NCBI GenBank assembly: GCA_030604405.1
Contig: JAUVVY010000001.1
Span: 1-64,000 of the forward strand
Source of the DNA: a bacterium
GTDB lineage: Bacteria; Armatimonadota; Zipacnadia; Zipacnadales; UBA11051
Direction of reading: 5' to 3'
DNA length: 64,000 bases
Of the stretch, positions 25,515 through 34,362 are shown piece by piece; position 1 is the first letter of the stretch, and each line of letters opens with the position of its first letter. A program made the translations under genes and the position numbers. The notes below the pieces were generated by a model. It was not told the DNA's origin and made no database searches. It saw only the letters and a program-made list of their open reading frames with translations.

Positions 25515-28500
25515 CTAGTTGTCCACGAGCCTGCCAGGACGTACAGTGCTTCCCTTGGGGAGGTTGAGGGTGATGGATACCGGAGCTGCGACCCGGTAGA
25601 TGCTGTTGCCAATGAGCTCGACACTCACCGCATACGGCCAGACGATTTCATCTCCAACACCATAGTCATATACATCAAACCACGTGCCGTCGGCGAACTC
25701 CTCGGCCAGCTTGTCAGCGTTCGCATCCGGGTGGGTCTCGGGGTCAATTATCGCCCCGTTGGCACTTCGCACCTCGATGATTTTATACTCGACGCTGCGC
25801 TCGGCATTGACCAGTCGCGCCCCGTGATAGTAGCGATAGCCTTGCAGTTGGAAAGGCGTGTCGGTCTTGACGCAGAAATCCTCGACACCCGTAATCTGCC
25901 CCGTGCCGACGCGCGAGTCCATGTCCAGGCTCAGCTCGACACCTGCGTTGACCGCCTTCGCGGCCAGCACCTTGTAGGCCAGGCGGCGGACAGGATTGGT
26001 GATGAATACATAAGCGCCGATCATGGCCTCGGGCGAGGGCGGAGCCGGCGAGACGGTAATGGTCTCGGCGGCCCGGTCCACTCTGGTTATCTTAGCGCGG
26101 TATTCCGGGCTGTCCAAGGTAATGCCGAGGTCGCCTTTGGTCAGGGTGGTGCCCCCTACCAGGGACATTGCCACCGGCACCCCGTCCTGCTCGGCCCAGA
26201 AGCCGAAGCGCCCAGCGAACTTGAGACCGCCCTCAACCGTGCGCTCAACCGTCGGGTCGGCGGCACGGACCAAGGTATCAGTGCGGTCAGCCATCCGCAC
26301 GACACAGCCCTGCGCCGCGAAGCCGGATTCGTCATCGCCGGAGACTTCCAGGGGCTGCACCTCGCGGATGAAGGGGCTGTCCATGTACGGCTCGATGACG
26401 CTGACCAACTGGGTCTTCAACGGCGTTTCGCCCTGGCGGTGCAGCATGATCCATTTCATCTCGTAAGGGTTACCGCCTGCAGGCGAGGTGCCGTCGCAGA
26501 TGTTGACCTCGGTGCCCTCGGCACTGGCGACCGTGAGGCGAAGGTGCAGGCCGCCACCGGTCTTCAGCTCCCAATCCGCCGACCAGACGCCCTCGGTCTC
26601 ACCCTTCTCCACATTGTACAGGTGCGGGAAGGCAAACAGCAGGCCTCTCCAGCCGTAACCCCCGTAGCTGCAGCCGTGCTCCTTGAGCCACGTCGGGTCG
26701 CCGTAAGGCACATCCGCTCCGGCCAGGGTGCCACCCTCCTGCTTGGTAAGCTCGATGCCGGTGGTGGTGAATTCGCCTTCCTGGCCATGAAAGGGCCACC
26801 AGTGCTCATTGCCGCCGGAGATGCGGTAGAAGTCAACGCAGTAGAACTGGTCGGGACCGGCATCCACCAGCGCCAGCGTGCGGCGCTGCCAGTCATCGGC
26901 GGGCAGTTCGATCTGCTTATCCGCGTCCACCTGGTCCACGAAGTTCTGCGCCCGAGCCTCGACGACATGCACCAGCCCGGCATCGGCAAATAACTGCGCC
27001 TGAGCCGTCATCCGCTGGTACGGAAATTGTCGGGCAGCGTAGTGGCTCGTCCAGGACGGCTCCCAGGCCCCCCAGTTGCGCGGATAGCCCATGTGGGTCA
27101 GCAGCAGGCCCTGATAGCCCTGCAAGCCGAAGTCCATGATGTCATCCTGGCAGTGACCGCGGCTGCGGCCGTAGTACATCCAGAAGGCCCGCTTGTGCTC
27201 GCCCTCGCCCCCGCGCAAAATCGCAATGCCATAGCCGTCGTGCAGGGAACTGCTATCGTTCCAGTCATCAGGCCACTTGTCCGCTTGGTTCTCGATCTCC
27301 TCGCGGGTGAAGGGGAAGCCTGCCGAGGGCTGCCATTTCGAATCGCGAGCCAAGGCCCATGCGAACTTGGGGTCCTCGAACATCCTGTAAGCGTGTTCGA
27401 AAGCGCCAAAGCCACCATTCTGGAACGTTGTCCTGGGCAGCTTCGAATAGCGGGGAAAGCTGCCACCGTCGCCGATCTGCGGGAAGGAGCGGTCAATGGT
27501 GACGGTGTCCATGGAGAAGTCGAAGACGTTGCGGTAGCGACGGCTCACAAGGGAAGGGTACTTGTCTTGCGGATAGCGGTCGGGGTGTCTTTCGCGCATC
27601 CGCTCGATGATCTCGACGATTGGCCCCAGGCCGACCAGGTGCATACCGTTGTAGCCGCCGGTCGATTCGAAAGGAGCGCCATCACGGAAGAAGGTGTTGG
27701 GCGCGAAGATGATCATTGGATTGAACTCGAACACAGCGCCGTAGTAGAGGAAATCCATGAATTCGGTGCCGCGTTCGTAGTCGAGTATCTCGGCCATGCG
27801 CGCGAAGCCCCACTGCGAATATGGCTCATTGGAGGCACATGACGCGTCCATGCTGCCCTGCATCCAGACGGCGAAGAGGTTCTCCTCTATGAAGCGGCGC
27901 ACGTCTTCGTGGGTCTTGACGTCGAAGCCCTTGCTCTGGAGGAAGGGGATGATGTCCGGATCTTTTTCGATTGCAGGGAAGATCTTGTCGTAGGCTTCGG
28001 CATGGGCGATCTGCTGGCCGGGCTGCTCTATCGGGTAGGTGTTGAAGCCGGTTGCCCGCAAGTACGGCCCCTCGTCGAAGCGTCCCTGGCCGAAGCGTTC
28101 GACCTGTGAGACTCTGTTGCGGTGGCGGTGCTGGGTCATGGTAGCGAGGTAGCCGTACTCTACGGCCAGGCGGGAGAGCGCCACCAAAGCCTTGTGGACA
28201 TATCTGACGTCGCCGGTAGCCGCATAGCTGTTGGCGCACGCCGGCGCGACCGTCATCATTCTGCGGCAGTAGTACTGGCACACCTCGGCGATGAAGCCAT
28301 AGTGCTTGTCGTCCTGAACGTAGCCACCGCCGACGCCGTCATCCGGGAAATCGCCACCGGTCATGTCACCGTTGGCGAAGTCGTTGGAGGGGTAAGACTC
28401 ATCGCCCACGGGGCAGCGGATCTTCCAATTCCACGGCGGCATCGAGGTCTCAAAGTGCCAGGGGTAATAGGCCGTCTTCTGGTAGATCTCTTTGCCGTGG

Positions 28501-29072
28501 ACCGGGCATCCCAGCGGCAGGTTGACCCAGTGCCAGCGAGGTATGGTGCTGTCGGGCTGCATGGCCCAGATGGTGTCGTCGGAGACATCCAGCCACCCAC
28601 CGCTGCCCTCGGCGGCCTTCTCTTCCGCACCGGTCGGGAATAACTGTCTCTCTTTGAGCTCCGGCAGCGACTCGCTCAACGGCCAGCGCCGAGGCAACTG
28701 CACGCCCTTTAATTCCCTGAACTGCCGCAGGTCGTCAAAAGACCAGATTTCGATGGTGATGGTGATCTCATGGTCTGGGTGCGCAAACACGATCTCCGCT
28801 TGCGCGGCGGGCTTTAGACTGCGGAAATAGTATCTGCGCACCTCCTGGTTCGTGGGCAGTGGCGTGCGGTCGAACATCTCGACACAATCGGGCGGTGTGA
28901 CCTGGATCTCTGGCGCGTCAGTCGGCGCCTTCAGGGCGACCATGAACATGCGGTCCACGCCCACGACGTCGGGGGCGTAGGCCACGAGCGGGTCAGGCTC
29001 GTTCTCCTGCGCCCGGCACTGCGCCACTGTCAGCACAAGTAGGACAACGGCAATAAGCAACTCACGATCCAT
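25515..29072 (-). CDS. Large secreted heparinase II/III-like protein
   Basis: 1185 aa from ATG 29072 (MDRELLIAVVLLVLTVAQCRAQ, a signal peptide), which has AGGTGG 5-8 bases upstream. A conserved cysteine pair arrangement LGCPVHG ... RCPVGDESYPSNDF lies near residue 190-230, as in the plus-strand relative at 30938. An alpha-toroid is followed by the heparinase sandwich (FWMYYGRSRGHCQDDIMDFGLQGYQGLLLTHMGYP, QFYCVDFYRISGGNEHWWPFHGQ). A C-terminal beta domain (AKITRVDRAAETITVSP ... IGAYVFITNPVRRLAYKVL) is shared with the 30938 gene. It probably degrades an acidic polysaccharide; substrate unknown. The frame is open further upstream to 29186, but that N-terminus is translated repeat (SLRKRGFETAS). 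Confidence 0.8.
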   Translation of the reverse strand: MDRELLIAVVLLVLTVAQCRAQENEPDPLVAYAPDVVGVDRMFMVALKAPTDAPEIQVTPPDCVEMFDRTPLPTNQEVRRYYFRSLKPAAQAEIVFAHPDHEITITIEIWSFDDLRQFRELKGVQLPRRWPLSESLPELKERQLFPTGAEEKAAEGSGGWLDVSDDTIWAMQPDSTIPRWHWVNLPLGCPVHGKEIYQKTAYYPWHFETSMPPWNWKIRCPVGDESYPSNDFANGDMTGGDFPDDGVGGGYVQDDKHYGFIAEVCQYYCRRMMTVAPACANSYAATGDVRYVHKALVALSRLAVEYGYLATMTQHRHRNRVSQVERFGQGRFDEGPYLRATGFNTYPIEQPGQQIAHAEAYDKIFPAIEKDPDIIPFLQSKGFDVKTHEDVRRFIEENLFAVWMQGSMDASCASNEPYSQWGFARMAEILDYERGTEFMDFLYYGAVFEFNPMIIFAPNTFFRDGAPFESTGGYNGMHLVGLGPIVEIIERMRERHPDRYPQDKYPSLVSRRYRNVFDFSMDTVTIDRSFPQIGDGGSFPRYSKLPRTTFQNGGFGAFEHAYRMFEDPKFAWALARDSKWQPSAGFPFTREEIENQADKWPDDWNDSSSLHDGYGIAILRGGEGEHKRAFWMYYGRSRGHCQDDIMDFGLQGYQGLLLTHMGYPRNWGAWEPSWTSHYAARQFPYQRMTAQAQLFADAGLVHVVEARAQNFVDQVDADKQIELPADDWQRRTLALVDAGPDQFYCVDFYRISGGNEHWWPFHGQEGEFTTTGIELTKQEGGTLAGADVPYGDPTWLKEHGCSYGGYGWRGLLFAFPHLYNVEKGETEGVWSADWELKTGGGLHLRLTVASAEGTEVNICDGTSPAGGNPYEMKWIMLHRQGETPLKTQLVSVIEPYMDSPFIREVQPLEVSGDDESGFAAQGCVVRMADRTDTLVRAADPTVERTVEGGLKFAGRFGFWAEQDGVPVAMSLVGGTTLTKGDLGITLDSPEYRAKITRVDRAAETITVSPAPPSPEAMIGAYVFITNPVRRLAYKVLAAKAVNAGVELSLDMDSRVGTGQITGVEDFCVKTDTPFQLQGYRYYHGARLVNAERSVEYKIIEVRSANGAIIDPETHPDANADKLAEEFADGTWFDVYDYGVGDEIVWPYAVSVELIGNSIYRVAAPVSITLNLPKGSTVRPGRLVDN

Positions 29073-29150
29073 CGTTACCACCTGCCTCATATCTGCTAGC
29101 CAATCCTGAGGTCCTAGTTCCACCGAAGTACTCTGGAACCTGCCAGAGCT

Positions 29151-29290
29151 AGAAGCGGTTTCAAAACCTCGTTTGCGGAGACTCACAGGCTGGGCTTCGA
29201 CAAGCTCCCTTCGACAAGCTCAGGGCGGACACGGCAGCCCCTGCGGGAAAGACGCTGCTGCTTCTACCCAGGGGACTGTCCCCCCATCCA
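29151..29290 (+). repeat. AGAAGCGGTTTCAA repeat with internal insert, plus GGGGACTGTCCCC palindrome
   Basis: Homologous to 25253-25313, but between GGCTGG and AAAGACGCTGCTGCTT it holds a 54-bp insert (29192-29245) that begins GCTTCGACAAGCTCCCTTCG and ends CAGCCCCTGCGGG. The palindrome GGGGACTGTCCCCCCATCCA follows at 29271-29290. The remainder of the 29073-29337 spacer shows nothing else recognisable. Confidence 0.8.
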
Positions 29291-29337
29291 TTGTTGCACA
29301 GCTCTCCTAATATTCCTGGTATGTGGCACGTCGGCCG

Positions 29338-30516
29338 CTAGCGCACAGCTAGCTCTCGCGGAACGCTGGTGAGAGCTTCACAGCCATCGTCCGTGACGAG
29401 CACTGTTTCGCTGACCGTCACACCGAACTCGCCGACCTCGCGCAGTGAAGTGCTGCAATGGAAGGTCATGCCCGCCTGCAAAATGAACTCAGTGTCCTCC
29501 GTAACGCTGCCCCCGAGCTTGCAGTCCGTACACATAGGGGGAAAGCCCAATCCTACGGAGTAGGCATAGCAGCCGTGCCAGACCAGGTCGGGCACAATCG
29601 CCCGCAGCGCCTCGCCGGCTCGTCGTGCCGCCGCCTGCCCGCTGGCGCCATCGTGGACATTGTCCATGAAGGTGCTCACACTCGCCAGACAGCCATCGAA
29701 GCCCCGGCGCACCTCATCACTCGGCGGCCCGACGCAGATCGTCCTCATCGTCGGAGCACTGTAGCGCTCGCAGGCGGCGCTCACTTCCATAAGCACGCAG
29801 TCTCCGCGCTCCAATTGGTGACGCCGAAATGTCGAATGTGGGATCCCCGAGCGTCGGCCTGAAGTCACAATTGGCTGCAGGCTGAAGTACTCCCCGCCGC
29901 CCTGCACTATCGTCTGATAGACGGCCGCGGCGATGTCATTGTCGCTCTTGCCTGCGGCTGCGGCGGCGATTCCCGCATTGGCTCCCGCTGTGGTCAGCTC
30001 GGCGGCCCGGCGCATCACAGCGATCTCCTCCGGCGACTTCACGATCTTGACCTGCTCCACCAGGCCGCTGGCATCAACCAGGTGCGCGTCGCTGAGGCCG
30101 ACGGAGAACTCACGAAACTCCTGCACCGTCATGGCGAAATGTGCCTGATCGCAGCCTATTATGCCAGAGCCATGGCCCCGCTCCCTGACGAGCGCTACCA
30201 ACTGCGTCATGGGGCTGCCGGCGCTATGGCTTGTGCGGTCATAGACAACCACATCATCCACCCATGACCCAATCCTGGCGTTGTGGCTTTCGAAATCGGA
30301 AGCGAACAGCGTCGGCTCACCTGAACGCCCGACAAGCAACGCATACAGCCCATAGCCATAGGAGCCGATGGTTTGAAAGCCGGACAGGTAGCAGATGTTG
30401 GACAGGTCGCTGACAACCAGGGCATCCAGATTCCGCTCCTGCACGATCTGCCGGACAGCCTGCAGTCGCCGGCGATATTCCTGTTCGGAGAATGCAAGCG
30501 TCTTGATGCTATCCAT
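29338..30516 (-). CDS. M24-family 'pita-bread' hydrolase resembling creatinase/ectoine hydrolase
   Basis: 392 aa from ATG 30516, chosen because AGGAAAGG lies 6 bases upstream. The N-terminal creatinase-type domain (ALVVSDLSNICYLSGFQTIG) and the C-terminal pita-bread domain (VKIVKSPEEIAVMRRAAELTTAG ... SGRRSGIPHSTFRRHQLERGD) are intact. The two Asp metal ligands of metallo-aminopeptidases are replaced (LMEVSAACERYSAPTMRTICVG), as in non-metal members such as creatinase and ectoine hydrolase. YSVGLGFPP and a conserved Glu in GVTVSETVLVT are retained. A C-N hydrolase of a small guanidino or amide compound is more likely than an Xaa-Pro peptidase. Cytoplasmic; no signal peptide. Confidence 0.8.
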   Translation of the reverse strand: MDSIKTLAFSEQEYRRRLQAVRQIVQERNLDALVVSDLSNICYLSGFQTIGSYGYGLYALLVGRSGEPTLFASDFESHNARIGSWVDDVVVYDRTSHSAGSPMTQLVALVRERGHGSGIIGCDQAHFAMTVQEFREFSVGLSDAHLVDASGLVEQVKIVKSPEEIAVMRRAAELTTAGANAGIAAAAAGKSDNDIAAAVYQTIVQGGGEYFSLQPIVTSGRRSGIPHSTFRRHQLERGDCVLMEVSAACERYSAPTMRTICVGPPSDEVRRGFDGCLASVSTFMDNVHDGASGQAAARRAGEALRAIVPDLVWHGCYAYSVGLGFPPMCTDCKLGGSVTEDTEFILQAGMTFHCSTSLREVGEFGVTVSETVLVTDDGCEALTSVPRELAVR

Positions 30517-30937
30517 CCCGTACCTTTCCTGCGACCAGCACTTCACGTGCGGGCGCTATTGTCTGGTATTCACTCTGACCGAATTCTCGTCCATCACAAT
30601 GTCGCCGTCAACTCCGCAAGCGCTCTTCGTATTTCACCAGTCCCTCGCCTGCATCTGGTTCCTGGATCACCTGTAAGGATATTCTTTCAACTCCCGTCAT
30701 TTACCTGTCGCCAGCGAATATACAGTTGCCAGCCTCCACGCCAGGCCAATTGTCGTGCGATGCCACGCAAGGGTTTCACCTTTGCGCTAGAAGTTGTCTG
30801 GCAAAGCACGTCTCTCGATGCCACATAAACAGCTTGCGCAGGTGAAAATCTGTGATTGTCGAAGTGAGACACGCAGCCACTTGAAAAGCCGGTCTCCCCA
30901 GCAACCGTGTCTGGCATCGTTTTGGGAGGAATAATCC
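30517..30937. other. Divergent spacer between the M24 hydrolase and a lyase-like gene
   Basis: 421 bp without a credible gene. It must contain the promoters of the two divergent genes. GGGAGGA at 30925-30931 is the ribosome binding site of the plus-strand gene. I see no convincing -35/-10 pair, hairpin or repeat. Confidence 0.6.
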
Positions 30938-33900
30938 ATGCGCATCGCCGTTCTCACGTTAATTGTGCTTCTTTTGTGCCTCATCCCCGACATCTCGTCA
31001 AGCTCCACGAAGACAGAGCGGACCTACTACACTGCAGAGCGTCTCGAAGCGATGCGGGCTAACCTGGAGAAATACGAGTGGGCGAAGAATAAGCGCGACA
31101 GCATCGTCAGCGAGGCCAACAAATGGGTGGACATCCCGGACGAGGAACTGCGCATGATGGTTCCTCCGCCGCAGCTTCCGCGTGCCGCGTACGTGAACGA
31201 GACCGGCTGCCCGGTGCATGGCCTGGAAATCCGCAAGCACGGCACCTACGCGTGGAAGGTCGCCTCCGAGCATCCCTTCAAGGTCCAATGCCCCGTCGGC
31301 GGTGAGTTCTATCCGGACAACGATTTCGACGCCTACTACCGTTCGTGCTGGGTTGACGGTGAATACAACCCCGACAAGGGTGACAGGTCGCTTCTCAAAG
31401 GCGAGATAATTGACGACGGCTGGGGGTGGGACAAGCCGGATGATGACAGCGAGCAGAAGTACTGGTTCGTCGCCTACTACACCCACTGGTACCTGGCAAA
31501 CAAGGTCGTGACGGGTGTGCTCAGGGATTGCGCGCAGGCGTATCTGCTGACTGGTGACGAACGCTACGCTCACAAGACGGCCCTGGTGCTATGGCAGCTT
31601 GCCCACTACTATCCGGACTACGCCTACGAGAAACAATCCCGCCGTGGCACCGAGTTCAATCCCCACTACTGGGGCAAGCTGAAATACCACACCTGGGAGT
31701 GCTACACCGTCACCTCGGCTGCAAAGGCCTATGACGCGGTATTTCCGTACCTCGAAAAGGACGTGGCACTGCAGGAATTGACGGGCCAGAACGCCGGCGA
31801 GATCGGAGAGTACATCGAAAGCCGCATGCTGCGGGATATGGCCCGTCTGATCTTCTCGCGCACCATCCAGGGCAACTATGGCATGCACCAGTCGGGACTG
31901 CTGCTGGTGGCGCTGGTGTGCGGGGACGAAGAAAACGAGCCGAAGCGCTCTGAAATGATTGACTGGGTACTCAACAACGACGACGTTGAGCGATATACCG
32001 ACCTCAGTCTCAATGATGCGCTCTACAATGTCATCTACCGGGATGGCGTGCCCTTCGAATCGCCAGGCTACAACTGGAGCTGGATCCGCAACCTGCTGGT
32101 GATTGCACAGATGCTGGAGGAGTGCGGTGTCGAGGTGTTGTCATGGCCGCGATTCCGGGGGCTATTCGACTGGCTCATTGACATGCGCATCGCCGGCAAT
32201 TTCACTCCCGCGCTTGGTGACAGTGGGCACATGTACCACCGACCGGTGGGCCGCAACCGTACGGTTTACGGACCGGCGTTTGCCAAATGGGGAGACCCCC
32301 GCTACGCCGTCATCTCGCTGGAGGGCGGATCCTACTACGACCTTTTCACCGAGACCGCGGATGAAGCGATGGAGAGGGCCGCGGCCGAGTATGACGCAGT
32401 CCTCGGCACAGAAAGCTTCCTCTTTCCCGGCTACGGCATGAGCATACTGCAGACCGGCAACGAGCAGAATCGCACCGCGCTGATGCTGTACCAGGGCGCA
32501 TACAGGTGGGCGCACGCTCATTTCGACGCCATGCACATTGACTTCTACTCCCGCGGTTTTGCCCTGATGCCGGACTTCGGCTACCCCGAGACGGCCAATA
32601 GCAATGACCCGCGCCGCTTTGGCTTCTTCTCTCACAGCCTTGCCCACAACCTGGTGATGATTGACGAGACGCGCAGCGCCCGCGCCGCAGGCCATGTCAC
32701 CGCCTTTGACCCCACGCCGTTCTGCCAAATCGTTGACGCGCATTGCGAAGAGCTCTATCCGCGCCTGGCAGGCCAGTACCGGCGCACTCTGGGGCTGGTT
32801 GATGTGACGGGATCTGACGCGTACCTGGTAGATATTGTGCGGGTCGCGGGCGGGCAGCAGCATGACTGGGTTGTCCACGGCCATGAGGGAACCTATGAAA
32901 GCAACCTCGCCCTGACCCCGCCGCGTGCCGAGGGCACACTGGCCGGGCCGGATGTCGAGTATGGCTATTTCTACGACAATGAGGAAATGGCCAAGGCGCC
33001 CTACGGCACCATCAGTTACATCTCATATACAGGCAGTGCCTTCATGTATCTGTTCAATGTCCAGGAGGGCGTGCTTGACGGCTGCGACACCTTCTCCTTC
33101 ATTCCCACCCGTCGCCCGCCGGGAACACCGACGGGCAAGATCGTCAACCGCGCGCACCTCATTGGCGATGACGAGCGCATCTTCGTCTGTGACGGCAAGC
33201 CGCAACAGAACGTGAAGGTGCATCCGGAGACTGTCAAATTCCTGCTGCGGAGGCGCGGCGACAAGCACAATCCCGCCGACCAGGAGCTTCAGAGCACCTT
33301 CATCACGGTGTTCGAGCCCTACGTGGATGAGCCCTTTCTCAACTTCGTGCAGCGACTTACCACACAGCCCCAGGACCCGACCATGGTCGCGCTGAAAATC
33401 CAAAAGGCCGACGGCGGGATTGACTACTTCCTCAGCGCCACCGACCCCGAGCAGGTCTATCGGGTAGAAGGCGGCATCGTCTTCGAGGGCGAGACCGGCG
33501 CGATAAGCACAGACGCTGAGGGCCGGGTAACTCACGGTCGGCTGACCAATGGCTCGCAACTGCAGATGAAGGAGTTGAATCTGGCCGCCCAGCCGGTGCA
33601 GCGAGTGAAGATAGCGGAGCTTAATTACGAGACCGGCACGGTGGTGCTCGCCAGGCCCGCTCTAACGGACGAGACGCTGGTCGGGCGCTGGGTTACGATA
33701 TCCAACGACCTCCATAGCACCATGTATCGTGTGGAAAAGCTGATTGACGAGAAGACCTTCTCTATCGGGGACCAGGATCCGCGCTGCGGGCGACTGCTGC
33801 CGTCTAGTTGGGACGACAACACCCATACATTGGCGACCTCCAACTACAGTGAAGCCGTGCGTCCCGGCATGTACATTGCTGACGAGGAAAATCGCATCCT

Positions 33901-34075
33901 CGGCCAGATTACCGCCGGCAGAGCCGACTCACTCGTTCTCGGCACCGGCCCGTCATTCGAACTCGACAATCTGCCTGACAAGGACCGCGACGGCAAGAGG
34001 CGCGTTTGGGCAATGGACTTCGCTGTCGGCGATGAGGTCAAGCTGTGCAACTCGCTGTCATACGAGGCGCCGTGA
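30938..34075 (+). CDS. Large secreted heparinase II/III-like protein
   Basis: 1045 aa. Signal peptide MRIAVLTLIVLLLCLIPDISS. The conserved cysteine motif ETGCPVHGLEI ... VQCPVGGEFYPDNDF at about 85-130 matches the 25515-29072 protein. The alpha-toroid (CAQAYLLTGDERYAHKTALVLWQLAHYYPDYAY, IQGNYGMHQSGLLLVALV) and the beta-sandwich (MLYQGAYRWAHAHFDAMHIDFYSRG, FFSHSLAHNLVMIDE, VDIVRVAGGQQHDWVVHGHEG) fit the heparinase II/III type, with candidate catalytic Tyr/His residues in the usual places. The C-terminal beta domain (AELNYETGTVVLARP, GRWVTISN) is shared with that paralog. It is divergent from the M24 gene. Substrate unknown, probably an acidic glycan. Confidence 0.82.
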   Translation: MRIAVLTLIVLLLCLIPDISSSSTKTERTYYTAERLEAMRANLEKYEWAKNKRDSIVSEANKWVDIPDEELRMMVPPPQLPRAAYVNETGCPVHGLEIRKHGTYAWKVASEHPFKVQCPVGGEFYPDNDFDAYYRSCWVDGEYNPDKGDRSLLKGEIIDDGWGWDKPDDDSEQKYWFVAYYTHWYLANKVVTGVLRDCAQAYLLTGDERYAHKTALVLWQLAHYYPDYAYEKQSRRGTEFNPHYWGKLKYHTWECYTVTSAAKAYDAVFPYLEKDVALQELTGQNAGEIGEYIESRMLRDMARLIFSRTIQGNYGMHQSGLLLVALVCGDEENEPKRSEMIDWVLNNDDVERYTDLSLNDALYNVIYRDGVPFESPGYNWSWIRNLLVIAQMLEECGVEVLSWPRFRGLFDWLIDMRIAGNFTPALGDSGHMYHRPVGRNRTVYGPAFAKWGDPRYAVISLEGGSYYDLFTETADEAMERAAAEYDAVLGTESFLFPGYGMSILQTGNEQNRTALMLYQGAYRWAHAHFDAMHIDFYSRGFALMPDFGYPETANSNDPRRFGFFSHSLAHNLVMIDETRSARAAGHVTAFDPTPFCQIVDAHCEELYPRLAGQYRRTLGLVDVTGSDAYLVDIVRVAGGQQHDWVVHGHEGTYESNLALTPPRAEGTLAGPDVEYGYFYDNEEMAKAPYGTISYISYTGSAFMYLFNVQEGVLDGCDTFSFIPTRRPPGTPTGKIVNRAHLIGDDERIFVCDGKPQQNVKVHPETVKFLLRRRGDKHNPADQELQSTFITVFEPYVDEPFLNFVQRLTTQPQDPTMVALKIQKADGGIDYFLSATDPEQVYRVEGGIVFEGETGAISTDAEGRVTHGRLTNGSQLQMKELNLAAQPVQRVKIAELNYETGTVVLARPALTDETLVGRWVTISNDLHSTMYRVEKLIDEKTFSIGDQDPRCGRLLPSSWDDNTHTLATSNYSEAVRPGMYIADEENRILGQITAGRADSLVLGTGPSFELDNLPDKDRDGKRRVWAMDFAVGDEVKLCNSLSYEAP

Positions 34076-34192
34076 AGCCTAAGCCTCCATTATTCATGAG
34101 TGAAATGGGATGTGTAGCAGAATTGGACAGGCAGGTTGTTTGTGTGTACATAGAGGGGCTTTTGCGGAGGGGCGCAAAATGACACACTGTAA

Positions 34193-34306
34193 TTAGCCCA
34201 AGGACCTCGGGCTGGAAGCTGAGAACGCTGACCCCCGCGTTCTCACCTGACCTGCGCCAGGCGCAGGTCAGGCCGAGCCACGCGTTTTGTGAATTATTCG
34301 GGCTAA
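34193..34306 (+). repeat. Structured multi-arm intergenic element, copy 2
   Basis: Outer arms TTAGCCC (34193-34199) and GGGCTAA (34300-34306). CTCGG (34206-34210) pairs with CCGAG (34273-34277) around two hairpins: GAGAACGC/GCGTTCTC (34221-34244) and CCTGACCTGCGC/GCGCAGGTCAGG (34246-34272). Compared with copy 1, five stem positions differ on both sides and remain paired. It lies between convergent genes. Confidence 0.87.
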
Positions 34307-34362
34307 ACGAAAAGCCGAAGCCTGAAGAAATGTCGGACGCCTGCAACCCCGATACTGCGCAC

